Assembly: GCF_963678975.1 (NCBI RefSeq)
Contig: NC_089281.1
Span: 5,605,277 to 5,669,276, forward strand
Source: Dysidea avara
Lineage: Eukaryota > Porifera > Demospongiae > Dictyoceratida > Dysideidae
Reading direction: 5' to 3'
Length of the DNA stretch: 64,000 nucleotides
Below, in pieces: positions 36,940 through 47,776 of this stretch (positions are counted from its first letter, which is position 1; every line of letters starts with the position of its first letter). The notes under the pieces were generated by a model. That model saw nothing but the letters and a program-made list of their open reading frames with translations, did not search any database and had not been told where the DNA came from. The translations under genes and the position numbers were made by a program.

Positions 36940-38580
36940 CCTCGCACAATACCTTCATGGTGGTGCATCGGCAGTGTATAACCAAGCACAAAAGGGCTTT
37001 CAGTACAAGCTGAAATGCTTTGAATACATTGCTACAAAATTATAATTTCCTTTATTCAGTGGAATTTTCTACTGACTGGCTAACTGCCTGCTGACCTGAT
37101 GCCTTCGTATGTGGAGGAGTGTTTTCCAAAACTAGGCAATAAAATGATCTTTTAAAAGAGCACTACGATGGCTATAGACTCATGAATATATTGGGAAAGT
37201 AGTCATAGACTAGTATTAGCGATTTCAGAGTATTTTTAATAATTGCATACTTTGAATATTTTAGATTCTAGATTTGTAAAGGAACATTCCACTAAGCAAG
37301 ATGTGAAGAAATTTTCTTAATATCTTTTTTCGTTACCATTTTATGACTCAAAATGTCTGACAGTGTAAAGAATTTTCTGTACGGACTTGCCCATTGAAAA
37401 TATGGCACCGCTACAGTAATTGGTTATAACTTGAGTATACAACAATATATGTGCATGAAATTTTTACTGTAGTGAAATGAACAAGTGTACACATTGAAAA
37501 TGCAATTACAACATGTTTGCCCACTATAATACTGTAATGATTGCTAATTTGCATACTGCTTTGGTGCATATTGAATCCCTAGTTAGGCACCAATGTAAAT
37601 TACAACAATAAAAATGCCTTTTTCATTGCTTTTGATTTCATATCAACTATTAGGTATGCCATGAATCTCATCTATATTAAATATTGTACTTTGACCCTTG
37701 TATCTTCAGCACACAGCCAAATCACCAAATCACTATTATATCACTTTATGCACATATTAAGAACTTATTTCGGTGATCTTAGCCACCATAATCACTCCAA
37801 TGCAACTTCACATAGTGTGTAAAGCACATTTATATTAAGCAGGATTGAATGGTATCACCCTTAAGCTATGACACATAGGTCTACTAATATAGCAAAATCT
37901 TTGATTAAGTAGGCAGTGAAAAACAACCATTTAATCATTCCTACATGAATATATCTACCAGACACTATTTATGCAACAAAATAGACGAGTGTATTGATAG
38001 CAGCAATACCATAATTAGCAGCCCTAGGCTTATCACAGATACAAAACCATGTTTATAAAACTCAAAACCTGCTAATAGCCGCAGCAAATAACTATCAAAA
38101 TACATGTTCATCGATGACAGAAGGTTACACTACAACATAAAATCCATGTTACAAGAGCGTACCTCCAGATTCCAGTACAGTTTGTGTCGGGAAAATTGGT
38201 AAAATCATACTCAAACATAAAAAATTCCATCATATTTGGATTCAGCACCCCAGATTACCCTATAGGGCTACTGAAACTGGCAGTAAAAGTGGTGGTAAGG
38301 CCATGATTCGCATAATAATAGCGGTGCCACTTCTCCCATTCAATAATCTGTACAAAATGATTCCCATTAGAAATGTACGGGGAAAATAATTACGTAAACA
38401 TTAATTTACAATATCTTTATGATGACTTCACGGAATTTTACGGGGTAAAGATTAAAACGTGTGTAAGTGACTGCAGATTGAAACCACGGGTATGGATAAC
38501 AATTTCAGTAAGTTTATAATTGTTACTTGTACAGTGTAATTGACAGTGTAAAATTTGGGAGGTCTAAAATCACTACTAGT
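36940..38580. other. No gene; AT-rich
   Basis: A fold-back phrase ACTGACTGGC with TGCCTGCTGACC (about 37069) suggests a small relic. A GGCACCGCTA patch at 37404 is weakly mirrored at 38330. Nothing coding. Confidence 0.35.
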
Positions 38581-38584
38581 ATTA

Positions 38585-38790
38585 CAAAAAGTAGTTAAAC
38601 AAGAGATGAATGATGGTATTACAGCATAGCTCAGTGGGAAAGTCCCTACTTGGCATTGAGCAAAATAATTGTTAAGCTAATGTGCAAAAGAAGGGACTTT
38701 CCCACTGAGCTATGCTGTAATACCATCATTCATCTCTTGTTTCACTACCTTTTGTTGCATAGATCCCTACTTCATTTTTAAATTTACAAT
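38585..38790. mobile_element. Solo central hairpin related to the fold-back family
   Basis: AAACAAGAGATGAATGATGG and TATTACAGCATAGCTCAGTG are mirrored after a short loop near 38680. Flanks ATAGATCCCTACTTCATTTT match the hairpin borders of fold-back copy 4 (CCCTACTCAAATTTAAA). No long arms are seen. Confidence 0.65.
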
Positions 38791-38954
38791 TTAAAAAACA
38801 TACTAGTTTGTTTAGTTTTTGTTGTGTAGCATAACTAGCTACAATGTAACTTGTGACTTGAATATCATACATGACTGTTGTATTAGAGTATATCTCGAGT
38901 TAGCCAAGAGGTGTGCAGTTAGCTAGACCAATAAGGGATGAGGTTATTTTGTTT

Positions 38955-39200
38955 ACTGTTTATTTATTTATTTATTTTTTTATTTATTTATTAATGCTTT
39001 ACAGCGCAGGTGCTGAAGGTCTGTAGGGCACCTGGTCCTACAGCCTGCTCAAAGACTTTAGCTACTTAGACTTTAACTACTTAAGGTGTGTTTGAAAAGT
39101 TGGAGAAAGGAGAAAAAATCCATGACTGGACCTAGGTAGCCTCGAACCTGCAGCCATCCGATTTACGCTCGAACGCTTACAGGAGTCTACCAGGTGGTCA
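38955..39200 (-). mobile_element. tRNA-derived SINE, near-complete copy
   Basis: Minus-strand order: a head with B-box-like GGTTCGAGGCT after ACGCTTACAGG-type sequence, the body GTCCAGTCATGGATTTTTTC, then CCTACAGACCTTCAGCACCT and GCTGTAAAGCATTAATAAA with an (AAAT)n tail at 38955-38990. Related pieces occur at 30536-30690, 39301-39358 and 60121-60207. Confidence 0.65.
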
Positions 39201-39300
39201 GGATGTTTTCTCCTTGTTATTTTCATGTAATTATATCCATAGGAATTCTAGAGAGTAACTCATTATCTCTAAGTACCCCAAGTAGAACCAAATGGACACT

Positions 39301-39358
39301 AGTTTATTTATTAATGCTTTACAGCACAAGTGCTGAAGGTCTGTAGGACACCTGTTAA
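39301..39358 (-). mobile_element. SINE 3' end
   Basis: TTTATTAATGCTTTACAGCA and CAAGTGCTGAAGGTCTGTAG match the 3' part of the SINE 100 bp to the left. 5'-truncated. Confidence 0.6.
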
Positions 39359-39515
39359 GTACACAGCTAGATTGTTAAGAGGTGTAGTCTCCATACTCTA
39401 TTGCTATTAGCCTACCTAGATCTTAAATTTATGGGCATGGTAGCAAACCTATTGTGGATGGGATCCCAATCGCGAACTGTTGCATATATCTAGTCTTATA
39501 GTAGCACCAGGACTG

Positions 39516-40026
39516 AAGCGCTTCTGAAATCCAGCTCTGAAATAATTCTGTGGCATCTAAATATGTTGCTGAAATAAAGTGCTGATATGGAAAATTAATG
39601 CCTCGATATGGTGTCGTTGGATGAAGAAGACAAGCAGCCTGATAGAAAATAAAAGAAGAAACAAGGCGCAGAGGGCCTACACTCGTCAGGACCCCAAAAG
39701 GCACATCCCACTGGTGAGTTTGTTATTGTGACATAAAATGGTGGCCGTGCACTGTTTTGTTTGGCCTCTAGCCTTGCAACTGTGGTCAGTGAGTGAGGCA
39801 GTGAGACTAAAATTCGAGTTTTGGAGATTTTTTAACAATTCTATATCTGGCCACCTGTAAGTGTTTTGTTATATTTAATGTATTATATGGACTAGTACTA
39901 TTCCGTAAAAGTGATTTTCGTTGAGTAAAATGTCTCTAGGATGATCTTTACAGGCAGAATTTTGGGCAGTGTGCGACATTTTCAAAGCAATCCCTACTTA
40001 AATGGTACTACTGTACCATTTGATAT
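39516..40026 (+). repeat. Dispersed 0.5-kb repeat, copy 2
   Basis: Colinear with 4836-5335 over its length. Both end in a GGTACNACNGTACC palindrome followed by ATTTGATATA-like sequence (TTTGATATA). Confidence 0.7.
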
Positions 40027-40029
40027 AGA

Positions 40030-41600
40030 GGAAATATAGTTACACACTGCATTTCAGAAAAGCTGTAGCTCCTGCATTAGTGAAGATTGAAACATTGTAA
40101 TAAAGCAGCCATGTATATACACAGTCATTTTAAAATTTATTTTTGACCTGCCAGGTTGCCTGAGTGATAAACGAAAAATTAAATTCTCCCGTGGTAGACA
40201 AGTTGGTTCAGGAAATGACATTAAGATTCAGTGGTGACTGAATTAAGCCATACAACTATCTTAAGAGTCAGGCTGGAGTACAATGAGTTGTGTACAAGTA
40301 CAGATGAGCTAAAAGAGAACAAGACAAAGAAGTGTAATAAGTTAGTTTTCATTTCTAGCTTCTAGCTATATCATTCATGTAGTAACAAAATAAGCTGCAG
40401 GAACAGCAGCAGCATATTATTAGTTAGCTAGATACATTTATGCACTTTTGAAACAATTTTTGAACCAAATGTATGTAGAGTCCACTAACTGTGATTAATG
40501 AGATATTGTCTGCGGAGTCTGGTGACTGAAGCCAATCACACATTTGGCCCAAAACTTATTGGCAACTTACTAACTATTCTTTAAAAGATAATGTTAAACT
40601 TTGTCACTACAACCATCGTGGCCAAACCACCTTTTTTTCATTATTTGAGTGATTGTGATTGTTGGCGGTCTAACGAACATCATTCTAAAAAGGAAAAAAA
40701 ACAGTCTGGCCACATGAGACTACATCCATCTTGCATTGCAGGAATGTGCCCACAGTGGTTGGTACTGACCACCACTCAAATAAAATAGTCACCACAACAA
40801 CCACTACAGATTCACCTCTGATATACACAAGTCACACTACTTTTCTGGACTCAACACTGTCTCCTGTAACCACCACTCTTCTAAACCTGGGCACGTAACT
40901 GGCATTGTTCCTTTAGTAACAACCATTTCTTAGGTAGTGTAACATACGTCTAGAGACTCAAAAGTGTAACTAACTACCATCTTTCTGATATTGCTCATAA
41001 ACTATTGTGGCTATTCATGGCATCCTGTAATTATGTATATACATTCTCTGAATATCTCTATACAGTGACCCAGTCACATTTGTCGGTTGTAAAGAGGTGT
41101 CCTTAGTTAAGGGGTACACAAACTAATAATACTGTTGATTTGAAACCACATACAAGCATCCTTGATAAAAGATTATCCAGGGTGTCCTTAACACTGTACT
41201 AACAGGTACATTTCCCATATGGTCTGCTCCTTTGCTCATGCTGTAGTGGTCTTCAGAAGAATCTGAGAATATGTATATTTACGGGACATTGTTACATCGT
41301 GTGAGTAGCCATTATAATTTATGAAAAATATCTGAAAATATTCGAACATTCGAAAATAAAAGATACACTTTGAGATTCTGGATGTATGAATTTTGTCATA
41401 ATCTCAGTAATGATGTTGGAGACTGTTTAAAAAATTTCTTGTAAACAAAGACTATTCAGCGCTTTATTGCAGAGAAGTCAGTTAATAAGGGTTCCTTTGT
41501 GGCTAAGTAGTTTTAGGCCAAATATGACATTTTCTCTACAAGCCATAATTAAACATGCAGCTTTAATAATGGTACTCCACAGATATATAGTGCTTAACAA
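40030..41600. other. No gene seen; AT-rich intergenic sequence
   Basis: Short frames (for example 40591-40788) lack any domain. I see no repeat with a clear boundary. Confidence 0.4.
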
Positions 41601-41606
41601 TTAGGG

Positions 41607-41990
41607 CTGAACAATAGTTGCAACCTATTGATTATCGTGATAGTAAGTAACAATTGTGATAATGATAATATGCTATCATGATAATGCATATCTGTGCTTA
41701 GTCAAAAAGGCACAAACACGATATTGTTAAAGTTGAGATAACTGTGAAAGTCCAGTGGAGTGTGCATAACAAAGATTACAACTGTAATACATACCAATTT
41801 TACCAATGGAGTGTTGTATAGAAAAGTAGATTCGTGGTGTGTAATTGGATTACTAGCGTATCGTATATGTGAGTCTGACAACTGCTAGTAATATTGTGAT
41901 GCTGTCACTATCATGATATATAAAAGTCCATTAACAATATATTCGTTTATTAGCTAATTCACACTGGTGGTTTTTGAGATGTTAATAAAG
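41607..41990. repeat. Diverged relic of the GGGCTGAGCG MITE family
   Basis: TTAGGGCTGAACAATA and TATTGATTATCGTGATAG resemble the left end of the MITE at 42993. The expected mirrored right end is not found. Confidence 0.35.
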
Positions 41991-42255
41991 CATCCCATAT
42001 TTTATGTATCTATCAATATTAAGCCCCACTACCACTCTCCTGTAATTACTAGGGTTTTGGGCTTGATTTGATACGAAATTCTGCCCCACTATATAGTGGG
42101 GCATTTGACCGTTTGAAATTTTGTCACTTACCTACATAAGAACTAACCTGCTTCATATATTGTAGCCATGCTACGTGGAGATTTGACCACTAGTCATGCC
42201 CCCATGGGTGAAGAATAGGCTGGCGGCGCCTGCCCCTTCACAAAAAGAGGAAGGG

Positions 42256-43573
42256 TCTGGTCACTCTAGCATTACAGAGTTGCAACTATGGAATTTAGTT
42301 AAACAATGACGTCACATCATAATAATGGCAGCAGCATGAATGGCATGTCTAACAGCCATACAAAGTAAGTATAGTTCCTGAAATAGGTTAACAAATGGCA
42401 GCTAACATTCCATACCGATTAGGCAGCATCACTAGTACATCAGTTCCAACCGAGAGGTCTGCAACTCATAAAAACCCTGTACAAGATTTCAAATCTTTAA
42501 CTTTTCCCCAAGATTTCAAAGATTTTATAGCAAGATTTCAAGATTACAGTGCAAAGAAATTTCATGTAATTAGATCACAAGATGCTTAGCGTCCGGAAAC
42601 TTTTGCGAGTGAAGAATGGAAACTTTACAAGTGAATTTTTCAGATTTCGAAATCTCTTGGAGCCATATGAGAGTTCCAGACCAATGTAAGGTGTAGCACA
42701 TGTAATGCTAATTATACGAAGGTATACATAAAATATGAGATATTTTTTTAAGATTTCGATTTTAAAAAATCAGGAGATTTCAAAGAGGCTGTAGAAACTT
42801 TCAAAGGAGTTGCGGACCCCTCAATTCCAACTACAAGGACCTTTACTACCTCCACCTTTGAAGAGCACTTCCTCCATTGTCGACTACAAGCAGCTTTAAT
42901 CATAACACATCTTCACAAAACTTTGTGGCAAACTCTTCTACGTGACATATTATGTAATTCTATAGTATTTATGGTAACTCCAAAATAAACTAGGGCTGAG
43001 CGATACTACCGTTTTAGCGATATATCGCGATATTTTGAAAGTATCAATATCGCGATATTTTGTTATTAACTATCGTGATACCATGCCTATGCATTACTGT
43101 CATTAAAAATACATTACTGTCATTAAAAATCAATTAGTTATGCAGTACTAGGCTAAGAATCCTTGTAAATGATAAAGTCCACCCATTTGGTTTCCCCTGC
43201 AGAGAGGTGTGAACACCATAACAACCTCAAAGCATGTGTTACAATAACTGTTACTGTAAACAAGGATGATAGTGGCTAGTTTGTTATCACCTATAAGGAC
43301 TTCCTGCAGGAATGCTGAGCAATATGCTATGTAGCACCAGCAATGATTGACTTATTTGTAAGTATCGTGAACTATTCAGTATCATGAATAGTGGCTTTAG
43401 TATCGATCGTGATACTAAAATGGCGGTATCGCTCAGCCCTAAAATAAACATTAAAAATTTTGTAATTACCAACAATGCAATCTGATTGGTGTTACCTGTT
43501 TTAAATTCTGTAACACATTACAAATTTTAATTTCCTTAACATGTTAAAAATTTTGAACGCTAGAGTGACCAGA
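42256..43573. mobile_element. Inverted-repeat element (TCTGGTCACTCTAGC ends) with nested MITE
   Basis: TCTGGTCACTCTAGCATT is mirrored by AACGCTAGAGTGACCAGA. Inside are CAAGATTTCA repeated three times (42480-42545) and the younger TA-flanked MITE at 42993-43439. No transposase is seen, so it is non-autonomous. Confidence 0.6.
42993..43439. mobile_element. TA-flanked MITE, GGGCTGAGCGATAC ends
   Basis: GGGCTGAGCGATACTACCG and CGGTATCGCTCAGCCC bound it, TA on both sides. Sub-terminal ATCGCGATA repeats. The interior is related to the MITE at 29534-29891. Insertion into the larger element dates it as the younger of the two. Confidence 0.75.
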
Positions 43574-43880
43574 TCAGACTAGGTGGAGAATTTGATTTCA
43601 GGTTTTAGTCAATTCCCCCACTGTTCCCAGGAGGGGATAGGCAGGGTAGATGCAATACATGACGGATGTTTCCCTTGATGTTTCCCAGTGTTCAGTAAAA
43701 CATCATGGCTATTCACATGACGTAATGGTGTCCCGTAATTCTTCTGAAGACCTCTAGTATTGGAAGGACTGATAATGATGATTTATACGTATTACGGCTC
43801 AAGACAAATTAAATAAGGGGCCTAGACGCGTACGCAGGGGTATCAAGGAGCTTTAAAGCAGCTGGAGCCCGCCTGGCAAG

Positions 43881-44167
43881 CAGGGGTTAATCTGGGGGGG
43901 GGTGGGCACAGGCCCCCTCTGGGTTAGCTATTGCCCCCCCCTAGGTTTATACCTAAAGCCTTGAGAAATGGAAAGGTTTAATTGATCCCAAAGTTGTATA
44001 ATCCAATGGTCAATATTCAATGGCATCACAGTAAAATTTCACCAAAATTGAGTATATTTACACCTAAATTTTCAAAATTTTCCTGGGGGAGCATGCCCCC
44101 AGACCCCCCTAGAATCCGAAGCGACGTACTTCGCCCCCTCTAGGTTAATATTCTGGGTTGAGCCCTG
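43881..44167. mobile_element. hAT-like MITE, CAGGG ends
   Basis: CAGGGGTTAATCTGGGGG at the left, and CAGGGCTCAACCCAGAATAT reading inward from the right. Internal GGGGAGCATGCCCCC and AGACCCCCCTAGAATCC are the phrases seen in the hAT region at 430-450. Target duplication unclear. Confidence 0.5.
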
Positions 44168-44482
44168 GCAAGGCAAGTACACACACACATATCAATTATT
44201 AATATAGTTTAACATCTATAAAAGACTATCATAGTTTGACCATTGTGCTGGCCTAGGAATCATTGCAAAGCACCCTGATAAGCAATCGTCACTACTATAA
44301 GTAAAAGTACACAATGTGTACTAAACGTGCGCAAAACCTTACCAGTTTTGATGTGATGGTGACAGGTGTATGACAAGGACAAACAGTTCTTGTATGAAGA
44401 CTCTTCTCTTTCTTGCTCTTCGCCTAGTTTGCTCGTACAGCTGCTCTCGCACGTGAAGTATTCCACGCATGCGTGTTGCGGG

Positions 44483-45064
44483 ATTGTATTTGCAACAACC
44501 GGCCATGCGCGGTTTGAGCATGCGCGTGTTTTGAATAATAAAACGCGCGCAATACTGCGGTTTTCCAAGTTCTTGCAATGCAAAGCGTCATGCGCTAATA
44601 TTGTATCAGTATGCGCAGTTCTTTAACTACACCTGTCTACCTGCCAAAGATATACCGTGGATTGCGCATCCGTGGTCACCAATGTCTATGGTGTCACGTG
44701 AAATTGGACCAATGAGAACGAAATTTGAATGGAAGTCCTCACATTTGATTGGCTATTTGGTCGAATCCAAAAAAAAATTAATGACAACGGATGCGCAATC
44801 CACGATATATAAATGTTGATGCCACCAACATCGACAACCACAAAAACGTGATTCGACAAATGTGCTAACAGTACGCAGGTATCGAAGCCGTTCAATTCCG
44901 CGTCAGTTAAATCATTGCATAACCGGAATTATACACACTTTTACGGCAGGTATACCGGATCATCACTAGTTAGCAAATACCAAAACCCTGCATTGCACGC
45001 ATTTTATTATTCAAAACACGCGCATGCTCAAACCGCGCATGGCCGGTTGTTGCAAAGACAATGC
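44483..45064. repeat. Inverted repeat, arms about 70 bp, with nested MITE
   Basis: TTGCAACAACCGGCCATGCG and CGGTTTGAGCATGCGCGTGT return inverted at 44989-45060. The arms are GC-rich with several GCGCGC tracts. A 155-bp MITE sits inside. Confidence 0.65.
44653..44807. mobile_element. Mariner-type MITE, 155 bp, nested
   Basis: TACCGTGGATTGCGCATCCG and CGGATGCGCAATCCACGATA are near-perfect inverted ends, with TA on both sides. Confidence 0.75.
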
Positions 45065-45291
45065 AATTTTCTGTAAGCTGGAATTAATGCCAGGCTCGGT
45101 AACTCGGTTACAAAACCTGCTTTACAATCTCGAAGTGCTTTCTATCCGTAATTATTTTTTTCCTGGGTTTTATGGACTGCCCTTGCCTACCACCCCTAGC
45201 ACAAAGAAAGGCACGTGCTGGACAACTGAAAAAGACAATAGAAAAGTAGAGAAATGCAGCCAGCATGTTACTCTGACAAGCGGGACTCGGC

Positions 45292-45579
45292 CATAGGTGG
45301 TGGAGCCAGGGGGACCATGGCCCCTCCACTTGGACAATGTCGGTTTGCAAGAAAAGATCGACATACTCTAATAGAACAGTCCATTCTAGATACTCTAATA
45401 GAGCAGTCACAGTACTCAAAGAAGCAGTGTAGTAAGTTACTTAGCTACGTATGTGTAGTTATAAATAAGGGGATTTAGGGTAGCTATTGTCAGCAGGCAG
45501 CTACCTTTTTTTTTTTTTTTTTGGTCTTCAGCTTTTAATAAAGCTGGCCTGGCCCCCTCACTCTTTGGCCTGCTCCACC
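45292..45579. repeat. Diverged copy of the following hAT-like MITE
   Basis: Shares with 45580-45914, in the same order: CTCTAATAGARCAGTC units, GAAGCAGTGTAGTAAGTTA-like sequence, AGTTATAAATAAGG, GCTATTGTCAGCAGGC, a poly(T) run and TTGGTCTTCA. Ends are degenerate (GGTGGAGCCAGGG / GGCCTGCTCCACC). Confidence 0.5.
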
Positions 45580-45914
45580 CAGGGACGGATCCAGGGGGGG
45601 TTCCATGGAACCCCCCTTTTGAAAAGCCTCTCTCACTCGAGATACTCTAACAGAGCAGTCAAATTGAGATACTCTAATAGAGCAGTCAAATTGAGATACT
45701 CTAATAGAGCAGTCACAGTAGTCTTTTGAGGAGCAGTGTAGCAAGCTATATATCTAGTTATAAATAAGGAAGGAAATAAAGTTGGTGAGGTGGGAGCTAT
45801 TGTCAGCAGGCGATGACCTTTTTTTTTTTTTTTTGGTCTTCAACTTATACAGCTAGACTAAAGTTGCAATTTCAAAGTGGAACCCCCCTTTTTAAAAGTC
45901 TGGATCCGCCCCTG
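45580..45914. mobile_element. hAT-like MITE, CAGGGRCGGATCCAG ends, with tandem motif
   Basis: CAGGGACGGATCCAGG and TGGATCCGCCCCTG mirror each other. Inside, GATACTCTAATAGAGCAGTC recurs at about 45642 (variant), 45669 and 45696, a 27-bp tandem period. A solo end of the same type lies at 54463, and a related interior at about 63870-63940. Confidence 0.65.
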
Positions 45915-46031
45915 AGGACTTCACTTGCACTAAATCCATTGGTGGTGGAGCCCTAGTGTAAACACCATCCGTAAATAGACTGCCCGTACTTTTATTGTAA
46001 TATCCGCAAGTTTTCGTACACTACACTAAGC

Positions 46032-46591
46032 TAATGGATGAATTTCATAATAACTAAAGTTGCCCCTAGCAACCTGAATTTTATAAGGATAGCATATGTA
46101 CGTCATGAGATATAACATTTTAAAGTTTGTCATTTTTTCATACATAATGTTACATTATACATTATCTAATGAGAGGGGGCAACAGTTGCCCCTTCTGGGC
46201 AATCACATAAATAATGTGTGGAAAAACAACAAATTCAATTAATGTCACTTCTCAATTTAACATTATTTGTAGCTGTGAATCTCACAATTAACCTCTCCAA
46301 ATTTTAAAATGATGGAGTATATAGATCATGAGATATGACATTTTGAAATTTGTGGTTTTCTCATACCGGCATTATCCATGTGATTACCCAGAAGGGGCAA
46401 CTGTCACTCCCTCCCATAGATAATGTATGGGGAAACTGCAAACTTTAAAATGTCACATCTCATGATCTATATATGCTACCCTTTTAAAAATTGAAGATGT
46501 TATTTTTGACATTCACACCTACAAAATAATGTAAATTCAGGTTGCTAGGCGCAACGGTTTAAAATTCCTTAATATGAAATTCATCTATTGG
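46032..46591. mobile_element. Palindromic element with an inner palindrome
   Basis: Outer arms TGGATGAATTTCATAATAA / TTAATATGAAATTCATCTA and CTAGCAACCTGAATTT. Inner mirrored blocks GCAACAGTTGCCCCTTCTGG and CCAGAAGGGGCAACTGTCAC. CATGAGATATRACATTT recurs in each quarter. Confidence 0.6.
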
Positions 46592-46626
46592 TGTATTTAT
46601 GTCATGTGTATCTTCAGAGTATGATG

Positions 46627-47556
46627 TAGTAGTAGAGCAGCTAAGCAACAAATTTTGATGAAATCGTTCACTTTGTGATAAAAGTACCAAATTTTCTGTG
46701 AAGGTATACTAAATCATTTGAGATATGGTCATCGGTGCCACATCAAAATCATTGCCTTAGGGCATGTTTTGAAACTTTCAAACTAGGTTGTAAGCCCATT
46801 TCTATGGGGTTCCAAAGTGGACAAAAAGCCAAGTACTATATGAAGACCAAAAAATTTTGAAATCAAGGCTGTCTGCAAAAAAAATAATTACTGTGCATGC
46901 ACTCTCTGCAAAGGTGCATTATTATGGCTTCTCAACTCTATTTTACTTAAACCTATAATCCACTCAATTACACATGTTATCACTTAATTTGAAGTTTTGT
47001 ACATGTTGTCTCTCAATTTGAAGTATAGTACATGTTCTCTATTTCTAGCTGGTCAGGAAACCATATATACAAGTGCATTCAAAATCTTCGTTTTTGCTTA
47101 TATAGCATGAATGTAGCTATCTCAAATTTACAGGTGTAATCATTAAAATAAATTGTTTTTAAACACTTCTAATGGAACCAATATTTCAGTGTTAAAAGTA
47201 CAGGCATGATCCAATGGAACTAATGTATTGCACATCTATAGCTTCATATACCATGATCCTTCATGCTTCTTAACATGGCAAGTTAATGACCTGGATAGGC
47301 ACCTCCCTTGATCAGCTTTTGGACATGACCAGCTATTCAGATGCAAAGTTTCGGTATATTCACTATTGAGTCAGCTCATGGCACTTGTATGGCTTCTCCA
47401 ATACATTTTCTATTGATTTAACTTGTCAGGTTTTCTGAGCGTGATATGATTGGCACCATATCTAATATGAAATAGTATGAATTAAACAAATGTTGTACTA
47501 AGTTTGGTGCTTTTATCAAAAAGTGAACAATTTTTTCATTTAGCCGCTCTACTATA
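46627..47556. mobile_element. Inverted-repeat element, 0.93 kb
   Basis: Left TAGTAGAGCAGCTAAG, TCGTTCACTTTGTGATAAAA and TGAGATATGGTCATCGGTGC are mirrored at the right (TTTTATCAAAAAGTGAAC, GGCACCATATCT, AGCCGCTCTACTATA). Arms about 110 bp. No transposase. Confidence 0.6.
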
Positions 47557-47776
47557 GGTGCAATCATGTATAGCTAAACTAGTATAATACAAAACAATAT
47601 TCTTTATTGCATTTGCTATTTTGGCAAGCATTTTGCTGGGTACATCAACCCCATTATCAGTAAGTAACAGCATTATACAATAGTAAATATACATTTAAGT
47701 TCGTAAAGTATGAACACCCCTTGAAAATCATACATATGCATATACAATGTTAGCACTCTACAAAAGCAAAGAAAAG

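Noticed and set aside
37363-38385. Large inverted-repeat element bounded by GGCACCGCTA patches
   Set aside because: Only about 50 diverged bases match and the arms do not extend inward or outward.
43881-44167. 8-bp hAT target duplication at the MITE ends
   Set aside because: CTGGCAAG and GCAAGGCA overlap partly but do not match in register.
44260-44626. Overlapping frames on both strands around 44.3-44.6 kb
   Set aside because: They run into the GC-rich inverted repeat and show no domain or splice logic.
45108-45419. 103-codon minus-strand frame
   Set aside because: Spans the degenerate hAT-like MITE boundary; no domain.
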